Positions 1-8,424 of a stretch of DNA of 64,000 nt are shown one piece after another. The notes beneath the pieces were generated by a model, which was given only the letters and a program-made list of their open reading frames with translations, searched no databases and was not told the DNA's origin. The stretch's first letter is position 1; each line of letters starts with the position of its first letter. The position numbers and the translations under genes were made by a program. The stretch comes from Saprospiraceae bacterium (GTDB lineage Bacteria; Bacteroidota; Bacteroidia; Chitinophagales; Saprospiraceae), in the NCBI GenBank assembly GCA_021739645.1, contig JAIPBL010000025.1, forward strand, positions 1 to 64,000, in the 5' to 3' direction.

Positions 1-17
1 CGAACTGGAGTTCGGCG
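1..17. repeat. Truncated CGAACTGGAGTTCG palindrome
   Basis: The window opens inside a short palindrome (CGAACT-gg-AGTTCG followed by GCG). The same element occurs complete at 43392..43411 and, with variants, twice inside the coding sequence at 35609..35658. It is therefore a dispersed palindromic repeat of this genome. Confidence 0.6.
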
Positions 18-58
18 GCACGTGCACAACTAAACGCCTTGTGACAAAATAAAGAAAA

Positions 59-583
59 ATGGGCAAAACAATCTTTTACGTGGCGGCCAGCCTTGATGGC
101 TTTCTTGCGGATGAAAATGGCAGCGTTGACTGGCTGATGCCTTTTCAAAATGAGCCTTACGACTACGGCTACACCGATTTTTTGGGTCAAATTGGGCATG
201 TGCTCACTGGCTCACTGACCTATGAGCAAGCCAAGGAATTTCCGGGGGGCTGGAATTTCCCAGACACCACTACATGGGTGTTTGCCCAAAGGAACCTCGA
301 AACGGAGGGGCGGAACGATATCATACTTTGGCGAAACGGTGCGGTGGAGCTGATGGAAAAATTGCGGAGCGAACCGAAGGATATTTGGTTGCTCGGTGGC
401 GCCCGACTGGCTGCCAATTTTTTCAATGAGGGGCTGGTGGATGAGTTGGTGCTGACGCAAATCCCGTTGGTGTTGGGCAAAGGCAAGCCGTTGTTTGAGG
501 GTGTTGCGAAGCAATTTGACCTGCGATTGCAAAAAGTAGAACAGTTTCCGAATGGGGTCGTCCAACTAACCTACGCCCTCTAA
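59..583 (+). CDS. Dihydrofolate reductase family protein (RibD C-terminal-like)
   Basis: This 174-residue protein has the fold signature of the RibD C-terminal/DHFR-like reductases. The N-terminal strand reads IFYVAASLDGFLA, followed by a D-W acid-aromatic pair, and a late LLGGARLAANFF segment fits the nucleotide-binding loop. Members are cytosolic NADPH-dependent reductases, but most small stand-alone copies (YwjB/YyaP type) have no known substrate. Length matches that subfamily. The ATG at 59 sits just after an AT-rich leader. It is convergent with the downstream methyltransferase, and the two stop codons flank a short tandem repeat. The family call is firm; the substrate is unknown. Confidence 0.85.
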   Translation: MGKTIFYVAASLDGFLADENGSVDWLMPFQNEPYDYGYTDFLGQIGHVLTGSLTYEQAKEFPGGWNFPDTTTWVFAQRNLETEGRNDIILWRNGAVELMEKLRSEPKDIWLLGGARLAANFFNEGLVDELVLTQIPLVLGKGKPLFEGVAKQFDLRLQKVEQFPNGVVQLTYAL

Positions 584-615
584 AATCCGCAATCCGCAAT
601 CGAAAATCCGCAATC
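582..615. repeat. AATCCGCA tandem repeat between convergent genes
   Basis: Imperfect copies of AATCCGCA fill the gap between two converging stop codons. Read on the minus strand the array overlaps the methyltransferase stop (AAATGATTGCGG). It belongs to the same class of gene-end tandem repeats seen many times in the Rnf locus. Confidence 0.7.
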
Positions 616-1444
616 ATTTGACCGCTTCCACATACAGCATCGGCACAGTCATCTTGAGTTCTCCATCCCAGTCGGCCTGTTCGTTCAGCTTTTTTTCAAG
701 ATGGGCAAACACTTTCACCTCGGCTTCGGCGGGCACAATATTGCGCCACCCCGGTAGAAAACCAATGACCGTGAGGAAATGGTTGAAAAATGCTGTGCCA
801 CTCACATAACGCATCTGGAACTTGTCCCGCACAATTTTTAAAACGTTGAAATGGGCGTCTTCGAGGAGGTCACGCACGGTCTCGTCGGTGCCACGGTGTT
901 GTTCCTGTGCTTTCAGTTTGGGCAGATGTTCGTCTAGTCCAAGTTCCCGCAACGTAGTCTCGAAGGCGACATAAAATTCCCGGAAATGCCCCTCTAAATT
1001 GGTGGTGAGGCAGAGTCGTCCATCCTTTTTGAGCACTCGGTGACACGCTCGAATGGTGGCAGCGGGGTCATCGAAATTGTTGATGCCAAGGTTAGCAGTA
1101 ACGAGGTCGAAGGACTGGTCGGGGAAGGGCATCTTGGCGGCATCTCCCAGCACGATTTCAACGGCAGGTAGTAGTTGATGGTGGCTTTTCTTCCACCTGG
1201 CACGTTCAACAGCTGCCTCCCAGGGGTCAATGCCCGTGATTTTGCAGGAGGCATCCATGCGATTGGCCAGTTCGAATAGCGGGAATCCGGGGCCGCAGCC
1301 CACGTCGAGCACGGAGATGCCTTTGCGAAGCGGAACATGGTCGAGCAGGAGCTTACCGAAATAGGAGGACCAGAGCGAAAGTTCCTCGAACAGCAGGACG
1401 GTATCAGGGTTGTCGATTGGGAAATTTTTGTCGAGAAAGGTCAT
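614..1444 (-). CDS. Class I SAM-dependent methyltransferase
   Basis: This 276-residue protein is a Rossmann-fold methyltransferase. Motif I is VLDVGCGPGFPLFELA (about residues 45-60), followed by an acidic GIDPWEAAVE loop, IVLGDAAKMPFPDQSFDLV and a post-motif ATIRACHRVLKKDGRL. These are typical of UbiE/Methyltransf_11 proteins acting on small molecules in the cytosol. The C-terminal 90 residues are helical and carry no recognisable specificity domain, so the substrate cannot be named. The gene is transcribed alone and converges on the DHFR-like gene. The start at 1444 gives a normal length with a conventional N-terminal cap before motif I. Confidence 0.85.
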   Translation of the reverse strand: MTFLDKNFPIDNPDTVLLFEELSLWSSYFGKLLLDHVPLRKGISVLDVGCGPGFPLFELANRMDASCKITGIDPWEAAVERARWKKSHHQLLPAVEIVLGDAAKMPFPDQSFDLVTANLGINNFDDPAATIRACHRVLKKDGRLCLTTNLEGHFREFYVAFETTLRELGLDEHLPKLKAQEQHRGTDETVRDLLEDAHFNVLKIVRDKFQMRYVSGTAFFNHFLTVIGFLPGWRNIVPAEAEVKVFAHLEKKLNEQADWDGELKMTVPMLYVEAVK

Positions 1445-1687
1445 GTTTGTTTGTTGTCTGAGTGGTTGAGGCGTGTATCACTCCTGCAAATCTATAAAAA
1501 CAATATTTCTCCAAATAGTGTGTGGTTAATTAAAAAATCGGGGGTTAAATAGCATTGGCTAAAGGATGTTGGCCACTTTTATTAAAGAGGTAATTTATTG
1601 ATTATGAAATGATTACTTATATTGCAGCTTACCCAAATTCTGCCATTCGAAAGCTGCTTAATTTCCAAATCAAACAATCAACAACTT

Positions 1688-2209
1688 ATGGAACCATTCA
1701 TCGGTGAAATCAAACTTTTTGCGGGAAATTTTGCCCCACGTGGCTGGGCTTTCTGCGATGGCCAATTATTGCCTATCAATCAGCACCAAGCACTGTTCAG
1801 CATTCTTGGTACCAACTTTGGCGGTGATGGCCGCTCGACCTTTGGACTCCCAGACTTGCGGGGCAGGGTATCGGTGCATCCGGGCAATGGGCCTGGCCTC
1901 AGTTCTTACAGGATTGGTGAAAAAGGTGGGGCAGAAACTGTGACCTTGACCGTGAACCAACTTCCATCACACAGTCACTCCCTCAATGCCAACAAGGGAA
2001 ACGGTAATACTTCCGATACGCCCGGTGCATCACTTGCCGACTCAAAAGGCAGCGACAGGGACTATAACAAATCGGGAGCGGTGGACACCGAAATGTCTAA
2101 AAACTCCATCGGCGCTACTGGCGGTGGGCAGCCAATAGAAAATAGGCAGCCGTATCTCGCCATAAATTATATCATCGCTTTGCAGGGCGTATTTCCTTCA
2201 AGAAGTTGA
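1688..2209 (+). CDS. Phage tail collar domain protein (Tail_Collar / MdpB-like)
   Basis: This 173-residue protein begins EPFIGEIKLFAGNFAPRGW and continues AFCDGQLLPI, ALFSILGTNFGGDG, FGLPDLRGRV. This is the classic phage tail-collar domain also found in bacterial microcystin-dependent proteins. A Ser/Asn/Gly-rich middle (LPSHSHSLNANKGNGN) and GGGQPIENRQPYLAINYII end are family hallmarks. In Bacteroidota such genes often stand alone or in contractile-injection loci. Here no other phage or injection genes are adjacent. I chose the ATG at 1688 because the upstream in-frame codons lack family similarity. A structural role in a particle is inference. Confidence 0.88.
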   Translation: MEPFIGEIKLFAGNFAPRGWAFCDGQLLPINQHQALFSILGTNFGGDGRSTFGLPDLRGRVSVHPGNGPGLSSYRIGEKGGAETVTLTVNQLPSHSHSLNANKGNGNTSDTPGASLADSKGSDRDYNKSGAVDTEMSKNSIGATGGGQPIENRQPYLAINYIIALQGVFPSRS

Positions 2210-2258
2210 AAAATAGCAATTGGTTGTTGGCTATTTGCTATTGGCCTTTTCACAGGTA
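2205..2258. repeat. Gene-end TAGCAATTGG / GCTATTTGC repeat
   Basis: Just after the tail-collar stop codon lies a short run of related units (TAGCAATTGGTTGTTGG, GCTATTTGCTATTGG). It resembles the other gene-end repeats in this window, with a different unit sequence. It probably serves as a weak hairpin terminator. Confidence 0.45.
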
Positions 2259-2346
2259 ATTCAAGACCCAATGTTTGCCCGGAAAATGGACATGGCCTTG
2301 GCCAGGTATTCTGGTAAATTTGTACAAAAAAAAGAAGTTCATCAGC

Positions 2347-3630
2347 ATGAATGAACCAAGAATTTGCGTTATCGGTGCTGGCTGTTCGGGTATCACGGCT
2401 GTGAAAAATCTTGTGGAGGCTGGTTTTGAGCACGTTGTTTGTTTTGAAAAAAGCAATGATATCGGCGGCAACTGGCGTTATTCGCCGAAGGAATCCCATT
2501 CCAGCGTGTGCGAAACTACGCACATCATCAGCTCCAAATCCATGTCGGAATACCTCGATTTTCCAATGCCGGACGATTACCCCGACTATCCTTCCCACGA
2601 GCAAGTCCTGGCCTATTTTGAAGCCTACGCCGAGCATTTTGGGGTAAAAAAGTACATCCGTTTCAATACTGTGGTGGCCAGCGTCGAGAAGATAGAAGGT
2701 GAGAAATGGCGAGTAACATTGGCTTCGGGCGAATCGGAAACCTTCGAATACCTGCTCGTTGCCAACGGCCACCACTCCGTGCCACGTTGGCCGGATTTGC
2801 CGGGGAAGTTCACGGGAGAGTCACTGCATTCGCACAGTTATAAAACCAACCAGCCTTTCGACGGGAAACGGGTGCTTATCATCGGTGCAGGTAATTCTGG
2901 TTGCGACTGTGCGGTGGAAATCAGCCGGGTAGCCACGTCAACGGCCATCAGCATGCGACGACCTTACTACATCATCCCGAAGTTTCTGATGGGAAAGCCC
3001 ACGGACACCTTCAATGGGCTGATGCTGAAACTCCCAAAATTTATTCGCAAGGTGTTGATTAACATCAGTTTGCGATTGCAGGTCGGCGATTTTAAGGACT
3101 ATGGGCTGGAGCGCCCGGACTATCCCATCACCAATTGTCACCCGGTGCTCAACTCTGAACTTTTATACAAAATCAGGCACGGCAAGGTGCGCCCTCGTCG
3201 GGGCATCCAACTTATTGATGGTCGTACTGTGGTTTTTGAAGATGGGAAAAAGGAGGATTTCGACGTCATCGTAGCTGCCACTGGCTACAAAATCAGCTTC
3301 CCGTTTTTTGATAAAAATTTTTTGGATTGGGAGGATGCCGAGCGGATTCCGCTCTACTTGCGGATGATTCATCCGCAACACCCGACCTTATTTTTCATTG
3401 GATTGTTGCAGCCGCAGGGTTGTGTCTGGCCGCTCTCGGACATCCAGTCGAAGTTGGTCGCCAACATCATTGCCGGAAAAACCCGCTTGCCCAGCAACCT
3501 TGAACAATTGGCAGAGGCAGAGGCAGAGGCAGCCGAAATCGCACGGGAATTCCTTGCCGCCAAGCGGCACTCAGTGGAGGTGCATTTTGGACCTTTTTTC
3601 AAAAAAATACAGCGGCATATCCCCGCCTAA
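2347..3630 (+). CDS. Flavin-containing monooxygenase family protein
   Basis: This 427-residue FAD- and NADPH-dependent oxygenase has an FAD-binding GxGxxG (CVIGAGCSGI, residues 6-15), an EKSNDIGGNWRY flavin segment, the FMO-identifying FTGESLHSHSYK stretch, and a second NADPH-binding GxGxxG (VLIIGAGNSGCD). A VIVAATGYK motif closes the flavin domain. Such enzymes hydroxylate soft nucleophiles (N or S) or perform Baeyer-Villiger oxidation; the substrate is not predictable. The ATG at 2347 is preferred over upstream in-frame codons because the Rossmann strand begins at once. The gene is monocistronic and ends with a Glu/Ala repeat stretch (EAEAEAAE) before a conserved tail. Confidence 0.9.
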   Translation: MNEPRICVIGAGCSGITAVKNLVEAGFEHVVCFEKSNDIGGNWRYSPKESHSSVCETTHIISSKSMSEYLDFPMPDDYPDYPSHEQVLAYFEAYAEHFGVKKYIRFNTVVASVEKIEGEKWRVTLASGESETFEYLLVANGHHSVPRWPDLPGKFTGESLHSHSYKTNQPFDGKRVLIIGAGNSGCDCAVEISRVATSTAISMRRPYYIIPKFLMGKPTDTFNGLMLKLPKFIRKVLINISLRLQVGDFKDYGLERPDYPITNCHPVLNSELLYKIRHGKVRPRRGIQLIDGRTVVFEDGKKEDFDVIVAATGYKISFPFFDKNFLDWEDAERIPLYLRMIHPQHPTLFFIGLLQPQGCVWPLSDIQSKLVANIIAGKTRLPSNLEQLAEAEAEAAEIAREFLAAKRHSVEVHFGPFFKKIQRHIPA

Positions 3631-3675
3631 GTGGGGCATTTCAGAGTTGTTATTATCCGATACCCGCAATGGAAG

Positions 3676-3987
3676 TCACAACCGCTTACTTATTTGAACC
3701 ACAGGTTTTACATTGGTGAAGTTTGGTGCGTCCTTCATCAAATCAGGGCCGTAATGCCCCATGCCCATTTCCATTTCTTCAAGATTGTTAAAAAGCAAAT
3801 GCTCTATGACGGAATAGGGGGCCGGCTCATTGGGCATTGGGGTTCCCATCGCTTGTTCCACCACTAGTCGGTCCATGCCCATTGGTTTAAGCAATTTTTC
3901 AACCATTGGTACGTGCTGTGTCACGTAATATTCTAAATTGAACCTGCTTTCTTCGGTGTTTGGATAAAAGATGGATACGCTAATCAT
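3676..3987 (-). CDS. EthD family reductase
   Basis: This 103-residue protein matches the EthD dimeric alpha-beta barrel family. It starts MISVSIFYPNTEESRFNLEYY and contains the conserved H-V-P pattern (TQHVPMVEKLL) and a hydrophobic C-terminal strand. Family members are small cytosolic proteins first tied to ether degradation but mostly without assigned reactions. It is convergent with the flavin monooxygenase. A functional link between the two is possible but unproven. Confidence 0.85.
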   Translation of the reverse strand: MISVSIFYPNTEESRFNLEYYVTQHVPMVEKLLKPMGMDRLVVEQAMGTPMPNEPAPYSVIEHLLFNNLEEMEMGMGHYGPDLMKDAPNFTNVKPVVQISKRL

Positions 3988-4359
3988 GGCGGTAGTATTA
4001 AAATTTCAGCAAATACATTCATCAATGTGACCGGATTTATCAACTGCAAAATGCAACAGGAAAAAGCAGGGTTGCAAAGTCTTTTGGTAGTATGGCAGGG
4101 TGATTTTTGTCAGGCAATATTAAGAGGTAGAAGTTTGCCGAAACTGAACTCCACTAGATTTCCCTAACCTCGGATTGGTTTTTAGTGTTTTATGCTTTCA
4201 AGGATGTAAATCATTCCCAAGCAAAACGAATTGGCTGGAACATGCCTGTGGATGACTTCCAACAATCGGAATATCCCTTTATTTGCGCCCATTTTACTGG
4301 TAAAATTGCCTACCTTTGCGGCCTTTTCCACAAAACACCACCACAAACACGAGCAAATC
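3988..4359. other. Intergenic region with a possible ABC-F promoter
   Basis: I see no gene in these 372 bases between divergent genes. On the plus strand TACCTTTG (4311..4318) resembles the Bacteroidota -7 element and TTTG (4282..4285) could be the -33 element, although the 25-base spacing is longer than usual. It would give a leader of about 35 bases for the ABC-F gene. Confidence 0.35.
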
Positions 4360-6000
4360 ATGATTACAGTAGAAAACATAGGCCTCCAATTTGGCCGTCA
4401 GGTATTGTTTGACGAAGTCAACCTGAAGTTTACCCGAGGCAATTGCTACGGCGTCATCGGCGCCAACGGCGCAGGCAAGTCCACCTTCCTGAAAATTCTT
4501 AGCGGCGAAATAGAGCCGAACCGGGGCAGCGTCAACATTGACCCAGGCAACCGCATGGCGGTACTGAGCCAGAACCACTTCGCATTTGAAGAGGATGCAG
4601 TGCTGACCACCGTGCTGATGGGGCACCAGGAGATGTACCGGATCATGGAGGAAAAGACGGCCATCTACATGAACCCCGATGCCACCGAGGCCGATGGGCT
4701 GAAGGCCGCAGAGCTGGAAAACGAATATGGACACATGGGCGGCTGGACGGCTGAGAGCGATGCCGCCGAACTCCTGAGCAACATGGGCGTGAAGGAAGAA
4801 CTTCACTACAAACTCATGAAAGAGCTGACCGGACCCGAAAAAGTGAAGGTATTGCTTGCGCAAGCCCTGTTCGGAAACCCCGACTTGCTCCTGCTCGATG
4901 AGCCTACCAACGACCTCGATGCCGAAACGGCTACCTGGCTTGCCGACTTCTTGGCTGGTTACCAAAATACGGTCATCGTCGTTTCGCACGACCGCTACTT
5001 TTTGGACATGGTTTGTACACACATGGTGGACATTGACTTTCGGAAGATTAAAATCTTCTCTGGCAACTATACCTTCTGGTACGAGACCAGCCAGCTCATG
5101 ATACAGCAACGTGCCAACAAGGACAAAAAGACGGAGGCCAAACGGGCGGAGTTGATTGAGTTTATCGCCAGGTTTAGCGCCAATGCCTCCAAGTCACGAC
5201 AGGCTACCAGCCGTAAAAAAGCGCTCGAAAAACTGAACATTGACGAGCTGGAGCCGTCGAGCCGCAAATACCCGTTCATCCATTTTCGGCCAGACCGGGA
5301 ACCCGGCGACCAGCTCCTTCGGGTAAACAACCTCAGCAAGCACGACCAGAACGGCAACCTGTTGTTCAGCAACCTCAGCTTCACGATGAACAAGGGCGAA
5401 AAAATTGCGCTCCTTAGCCGCAACACTACTGCCATTAACATGCTGTACGATGTGCTGGCGGGCGTAACGCCTGCTGACACCGGTACGATAGAGTTTGGCC
5501 AAACCATCACGGTGGAGTACATGCCGAACGAGAACACAGAATTTTTCACGGATAAAAACGACGTGAACTTGGTGGATTGGCTGCGCCAATATTCCAAGGA
5601 AAAGGACGAACAGTTCATCCGGGGCTTCCTCGGTCGGATGCTGTTCAGCGGCGAGGAGGTTTACAAGCAATCAAGCGTGCTTTCTGGAGGAGAAAAGGTG
5701 CGGTGCATGTTGTCGAAAATGATGTTGGGAATGCCGAATTTCCTGCTCCTCGACGAACCGACGAACCACCTTGACCTCGAATCCATCACGGCACTGAACA
5801 ACGCCTTGCAAGAATTCAAGGGTAATCTGATCATGACCTCACATGACCATGCCCTGTTGTCTTCGGTGGCCAACCGCATCATCGAGATAGGCCCAACAGG
5901 ATACGTGGATAGCCTGATGAACTTCGATGATTACATCAAATCAGATAAAATTCGGTCGCAACGGGAGGAACTGTACAAAGGGATGGCAATGCAGGTATGA
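4360..6000 (+). CDS. ABC-F family ATPase
   Basis: This 546-residue soluble protein has two ATP-binding cassettes and no membrane segment, as in translation-associated ABC-F factors (YbiT/EttA-like). Cassette 1 has an intact Walker A (GANGAGKST, residues 34-42) and Walker B (LLLLDEPTNDLD), but its signature is LTGPEK instead of LSGGE. Cassette 2 has an intact LSGGEKVR signature and LLLDEPTNHLD, but its Walker A position reads LSRNTTAIN. In the head-to-tail sandwich this leaves one complete and one degenerate ATP site. The linker between cassettes is basic and helical, like the P-site tRNA-interaction motif. The start at 4360 is fixed by the family N-terminus. Confidence 0.92.
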   Translation: MITVENIGLQFGRQVLFDEVNLKFTRGNCYGVIGANGAGKSTFLKILSGEIEPNRGSVNIDPGNRMAVLSQNHFAFEEDAVLTTVLMGHQEMYRIMEEKTAIYMNPDATEADGLKAAELENEYGHMGGWTAESDAAELLSNMGVKEELHYKLMKELTGPEKVKVLLAQALFGNPDLLLLDEPTNDLDAETATWLADFLAGYQNTVIVVSHDRYFLDMVCTHMVDIDFRKIKIFSGNYTFWYETSQLMIQQRANKDKKTEAKRAELIEFIARFSANASKSRQATSRKKALEKLNIDELEPSSRKYPFIHFRPDREPGDQLLRVNNLSKHDQNGNLLFSNLSFTMNKGEKIALLSRNTTAINMLYDVLAGVTPADTGTIEFGQTITVEYMPNENTEFFTDKNDVNLVDWLRQYSKEKDEQFIRGFLGRMLFSGEEVYKQSSVLSGGEKVRCMLSKMMLGMPNFLLLDEPTNHLDLESITALNNALQEFKGNLIMTSHDHALLSSVANRIIEIGPTGYVDSLMNFDDYIKSDKIRSQREELYKGMAMQV

Positions 6001-6065
6001 ACTTAGGTCCTTCAATATCACGCTGTCTGGCATTGGTCATATCGTATGAATTGTTGATAAAATTT

Positions 6066-6107
6066 ATTTGCCAAACATTTGGCAAATAAAATTTTCTTAT
6101 ACATTTG
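6066..6107 (+). promoter_or_regulatory. Promoter with overlapping palindromic operator
   Basis: A perfect 10-bp inverted repeat with a 2-base centre (ATTTGCCAAA-CA-TTTGGCAAAT, 6066..6087) overlaps a TTTG -33 element (6078..6081). A TACATTTG -7 element (6100..6107) follows after 18 bases. Both the spacing and the sequence fit the Bacteroidota promoter. Binding of a dimeric repressor at the palindrome would block it. Transcription would start near 6113, about 90 bases before the next ATG. Confidence 0.55.
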
Positions 6108-6201
6108 CGACCTCGAAAAGGAGACTCCTTTTGAAAGTTAGAAGAAGGACTAAGAACACACACGGAGAACTATATTTCCTAACTTCCTAACTAGTTATTG
6201 A

Positions 6202-6507
6202 ATGCAACAGGAATACCAATTCATGGTGGATTTCACGCTCCCAAAAGTGCTATCTGAAGAATTTTTGCGCCAAATACCGCACCAACGTGCCAAAGTCAAC
6301 AAGCTTTTCCGGGATGGGAAGCTCGTGAACTATGCGCTTTCCCTTGACAATTCCAAGATTTGGGCGACCATCAACGCCAATTCTGAACTGGATGTGCTGC
6401 AGTTTATTTCACAATTGCCACTTACCCGTTTCATGAAATACCAAATCAACCTGCTCACATTTTACTCAGCAGTAAATGCAGATTCACCCGTTTTTTCAAT
6501 GAATTAA
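6202..6507 (+). CDS. Small hypothetical protein (muconolactone-isomerase-like length)
   Basis: This 101-residue cytosolic protein has no assigned function. It has an alternating hydrophobic pattern (FMVDFTLPKVLSEEFLRQIP, then KLVNYALSLDNSKIWATI, then VLQFISQLPLTRFMKYQINL) that fits a small ferredoxin-like alpha-beta dimer such as the muconolactone isomerase/YciI folds. That comparison is only by pattern. It has its own promoter with a palindromic operator and is convergent with nagB, stopping 6 bases before the nagB stop. Confidence 0.6.
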   Translation: MQQEYQFMVDFTLPKVLSEEFLRQIPHQRAKVNKLFRDGKLVNYALSLDNSKIWATINANSELDVLQFISQLPLTRFMKYQINLLTFYSAVNADSPVFSMN

Positions 6508-6513
6508 AAGTCA

Positions 6514-7242
6514 TCAGCGGCGGATTGCTGCAGCCAGCTCCACATCCAGCAACACACTACTATTGGCATGGCTTCGAATGATGCTGGCAGGCAGTTGGTT
6601 CCCAATTTTCCCTTCCAAAGCTTGCTGCATGATAGCTGCCTTTTTTTGGCCATTGGCCAACATCAGCACCTGCTTGGCTTCTGTCAAATGCCGCAGGCCA
6701 AGGGTGATGCCGTGCTTCAATTCCGTGGCCGCCTGGAAATACTTTTGGCCAACTTTGAGCGTGATTTCCTCCAATAACTGTACATGGGCGTAATTGCCGA
6801 AGTCCACGCCCGGTTCGTTGAAGCCGATATGCCCGTTCATACCCACTCCGACCAACAGCAGGTCGAGACCGCCACGCTGGGCGATGAATTCGTTCATTCG
6901 CTGGCACTCACAATCAAGGTCGGCGCTCATGGCATCGAAAACGTGGTAGTTTTCCTTCGGCAAATGCAGCGGAGTAAACACGTGCCGGTGCAGGAAAGCA
7001 TGACAACTCCCTTCATTTTCGGGCGGTATGCCCACCCATTCGTCGAAGCCAGCAAAGCAGAGTTTGCTGGTATCCACGTCATTTTCCAACGCTTTTTCAA
7101 CAAAAAGGTCGTATGCGAGCCGGGGCGAATCGCCAGAAACGATGCCGATGAGGCTGTCCGGTTTTTGCTCAACGGCGGCGAGCATGGCATTGGCGGCGTA
7201 GTCCGAAAGGGCTTCGTAGTCGGCAAAAATCTTGAGTTGCAT
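6514..7242 (-). CDS. nagB: Glucosamine-6-phosphate deaminase/isomerase
   Basis: This 242-residue cytosolic enzyme converts glucosamine-6-phosphate to fructose-6-phosphate and ammonia. The N-terminal phosphate-binding segment (GIVSGDSPRLAYDLF) is followed by FAGFDEWVG and by the family signature GVGMNGHIGFNEPG with its catalytic Asp/His environment. A LANGQKKAAIMQQALEG helix ends the fold. The length fits short NagB proteins. The ATG at 7242 is chosen because upstream in-frame residues are low-complexity and lack similarity. No nagA or PTS gene is adjacent, so amino-sugar catabolism genes are elsewhere. Confidence 0.92.
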   Translation of the reverse strand: MQLKIFADYEALSDYAANAMLAAVEQKPDSLIGIVSGDSPRLAYDLFVEKALENDVDTSKLCFAGFDEWVGIPPENEGSCHAFLHRHVFTPLHLPKENYHVFDAMSADLDCECQRMNEFIAQRGGLDLLLVGVGMNGHIGFNEPGVDFGNYAHVQLLEEITLKVGQKYFQAATELKHGITLGLRHLTEAKQVLMLANGQKKAAIMQQALEGKIGNQLPASIIRSHANSSVLLDVELAAAIRR

Positions 7243-7315
7243 GGAAGCGAGATTGGTGAGTGCGAAAGGTAGAAGGAATTGTTGAATTGCTGTATTGTTG
7301 GATTGTTTTCGAGGT

Positions 7316-7423
7316 TTAAATGACGCCCTTTTTTCGCGCAGCTTCCAGCTTGTTGTGTACTTGGAGTTTTCGGTAAACATGCTCGATGTGCTTCCTGACC
7401 GTGCCGGTGCTGATGTGCAGGTT
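7316..7423 (-). pseudogene. C-terminal remnant of a LuxR/NarL-type response regulator
   Basis: Directly after the TAA of the DUF6498 gene, and in the same frame, 35 codons read NLHISTGTVRKHIEHVY then RKLQVHNKLEAARKKGVI and a stop. This is the recognition helix and C-terminal helix of a LuxR-type helix-turn-helix (canonical form: ISxxTVRxHxxxIYxKL). There is no start codon and no receiver domain. It is a relic, probably of the regulator paired with the broken histidine kinase at 9019..9773. Confidence 0.8.
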
Positions 7424-8152
7424 TTACATCATCTTTTTCAGCTCCTCATATTGCTTTTCCTTTTCAGGGTCGTTCTTCGTAATCATTGCTTTCAGCTTTT
7501 TATTACCGATAAAGAAGAAGAACAAATCAATGGCGATGGTGACCAGTACCAGTACAAAAACATAGGAGTTGGCGCCAGCCAGCAAAATGATAAACCCACC
7601 CAGAATCACCGTCAGTTGCTGTGTCAAAATACGCCGGAACGGCTGAAAAAACAGGGCTTCAGAGGGTGTATTTCGATACTCGCCCCGTATCACTTCCATG
7701 AAAAACCGGGACAATTGCAGGAACACGAACGATAGGACGACCCAAGCCAGTTCGCCAGTCGCAGCCCGGTACATACTGGTGAAAATGCCCTCTGGGAAAG
7801 CCTGATTTGCGAACCCTCCGAGGATGTATAACTGCACAAAACAAAAGAACCCAAACACGGACAACATGAAAAATGGCAGCCAGGAGGCGGGCATGTTTTG
7901 GCCTTTGTTTGCTTTTGCCAATTCTGCTGCCCTTTCGTTGGTCTCAGGCTCGTTGCCCCAGCGAAAGTTCACGTACCAGAGCCGCACGGCGTGGAACAAA
8001 ATGGCGATGATGGTTTCGATGAAATAGGCCAGTATCAACAGCTTGGCGCTCCAGCCAAGGTACAGCACCCCTAAGAGGGGGATGGCATTGAACACGAAGA
8101 TTTGCGCCAATTGCAAATTCTTCGTGTAACTTGATTTGTTGAGTTCTGTCAT
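7424..8152 (-). CDS. DUF6498-like integral membrane protein
   Basis: This 242-residue protein has about five hydrophobic segments: IFVFNAIPLLGVLYLGW, LLILAYFIETIIAILFHAV, FFMLSVFGFFCFVQLYILG, LAWVVLSFVFLQLSRFF, and a late VILGGFIILLAGANSYVFVL region. The C-terminus is charged and lysine-rich. The pattern matches DUF6498 inner-membrane proteins, which have no known function. The ATG at 8152 is used rather than an upstream in-frame TTG. Its stop codon directly abuts the LuxR remnant, so a deletion probably fused this gene end to the relic. Confidence 0.75.
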   Translation of the reverse strand: MTELNKSSYTKNLQLAQIFVFNAIPLLGVLYLGWSAKLLILAYFIETIIAILFHAVRLWYVNFRWGNEPETNERAAELAKANKGQNMPASWLPFFMLSVFGFFCFVQLYILGGFANQAFPEGIFTSMYRAATGELAWVVLSFVFLQLSRFFMEVIRGEYRNTPSEALFFQPFRRILTQQLTVILGGFIILLAGANSYVFVLVLVTIAIDLFFFFIGNKKLKAMITKNDPEKEKQYEELKKMM

Positions 8153-8378
8153 GGTACTTGATTGCAAATTTGAAGGACCTTCATTTCATAGAAAAAAGTT
8201 TGCCGGAAACCAGCTCACGCTGGTCCCCGGCTCGAATCCACGAAATTTGGTACAGGGATTATCCAGGTTGTAGGGAGGGTAGGTTAAGACCACAAGGTGA
8301 CCCGAATTGGATGGGCAGGCATTACGACGAATTGCGTATTTGAGAGAACGCTTTCCTTTGGCTGGCGAATTCCGTTTT

Positions 8379-8407
8379 TTGATTCTACCAAAAATCAGCT
8401 ATTTTTG
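8379..8407 (+). promoter_or_regulatory. Bacteroidota-type promoter of the Uma2 gene
   Basis: TTG (8379..8381), 18 bases, then TATTTTTG (8400..8407) match the -33/-7 consensus. The ATG at 8425 lies only about 12 bases after the expected transcription start. Confidence 0.5.
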
Positions 8408-8424
8408 TCAAAAATGAGATTGTA

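Noticed and set aside
8158-8343. A 61-codon frame between the DUF6498 and Uma2 genes
   Set aside because: No promoter, no similarity, and it overlaps the divergent gene start.
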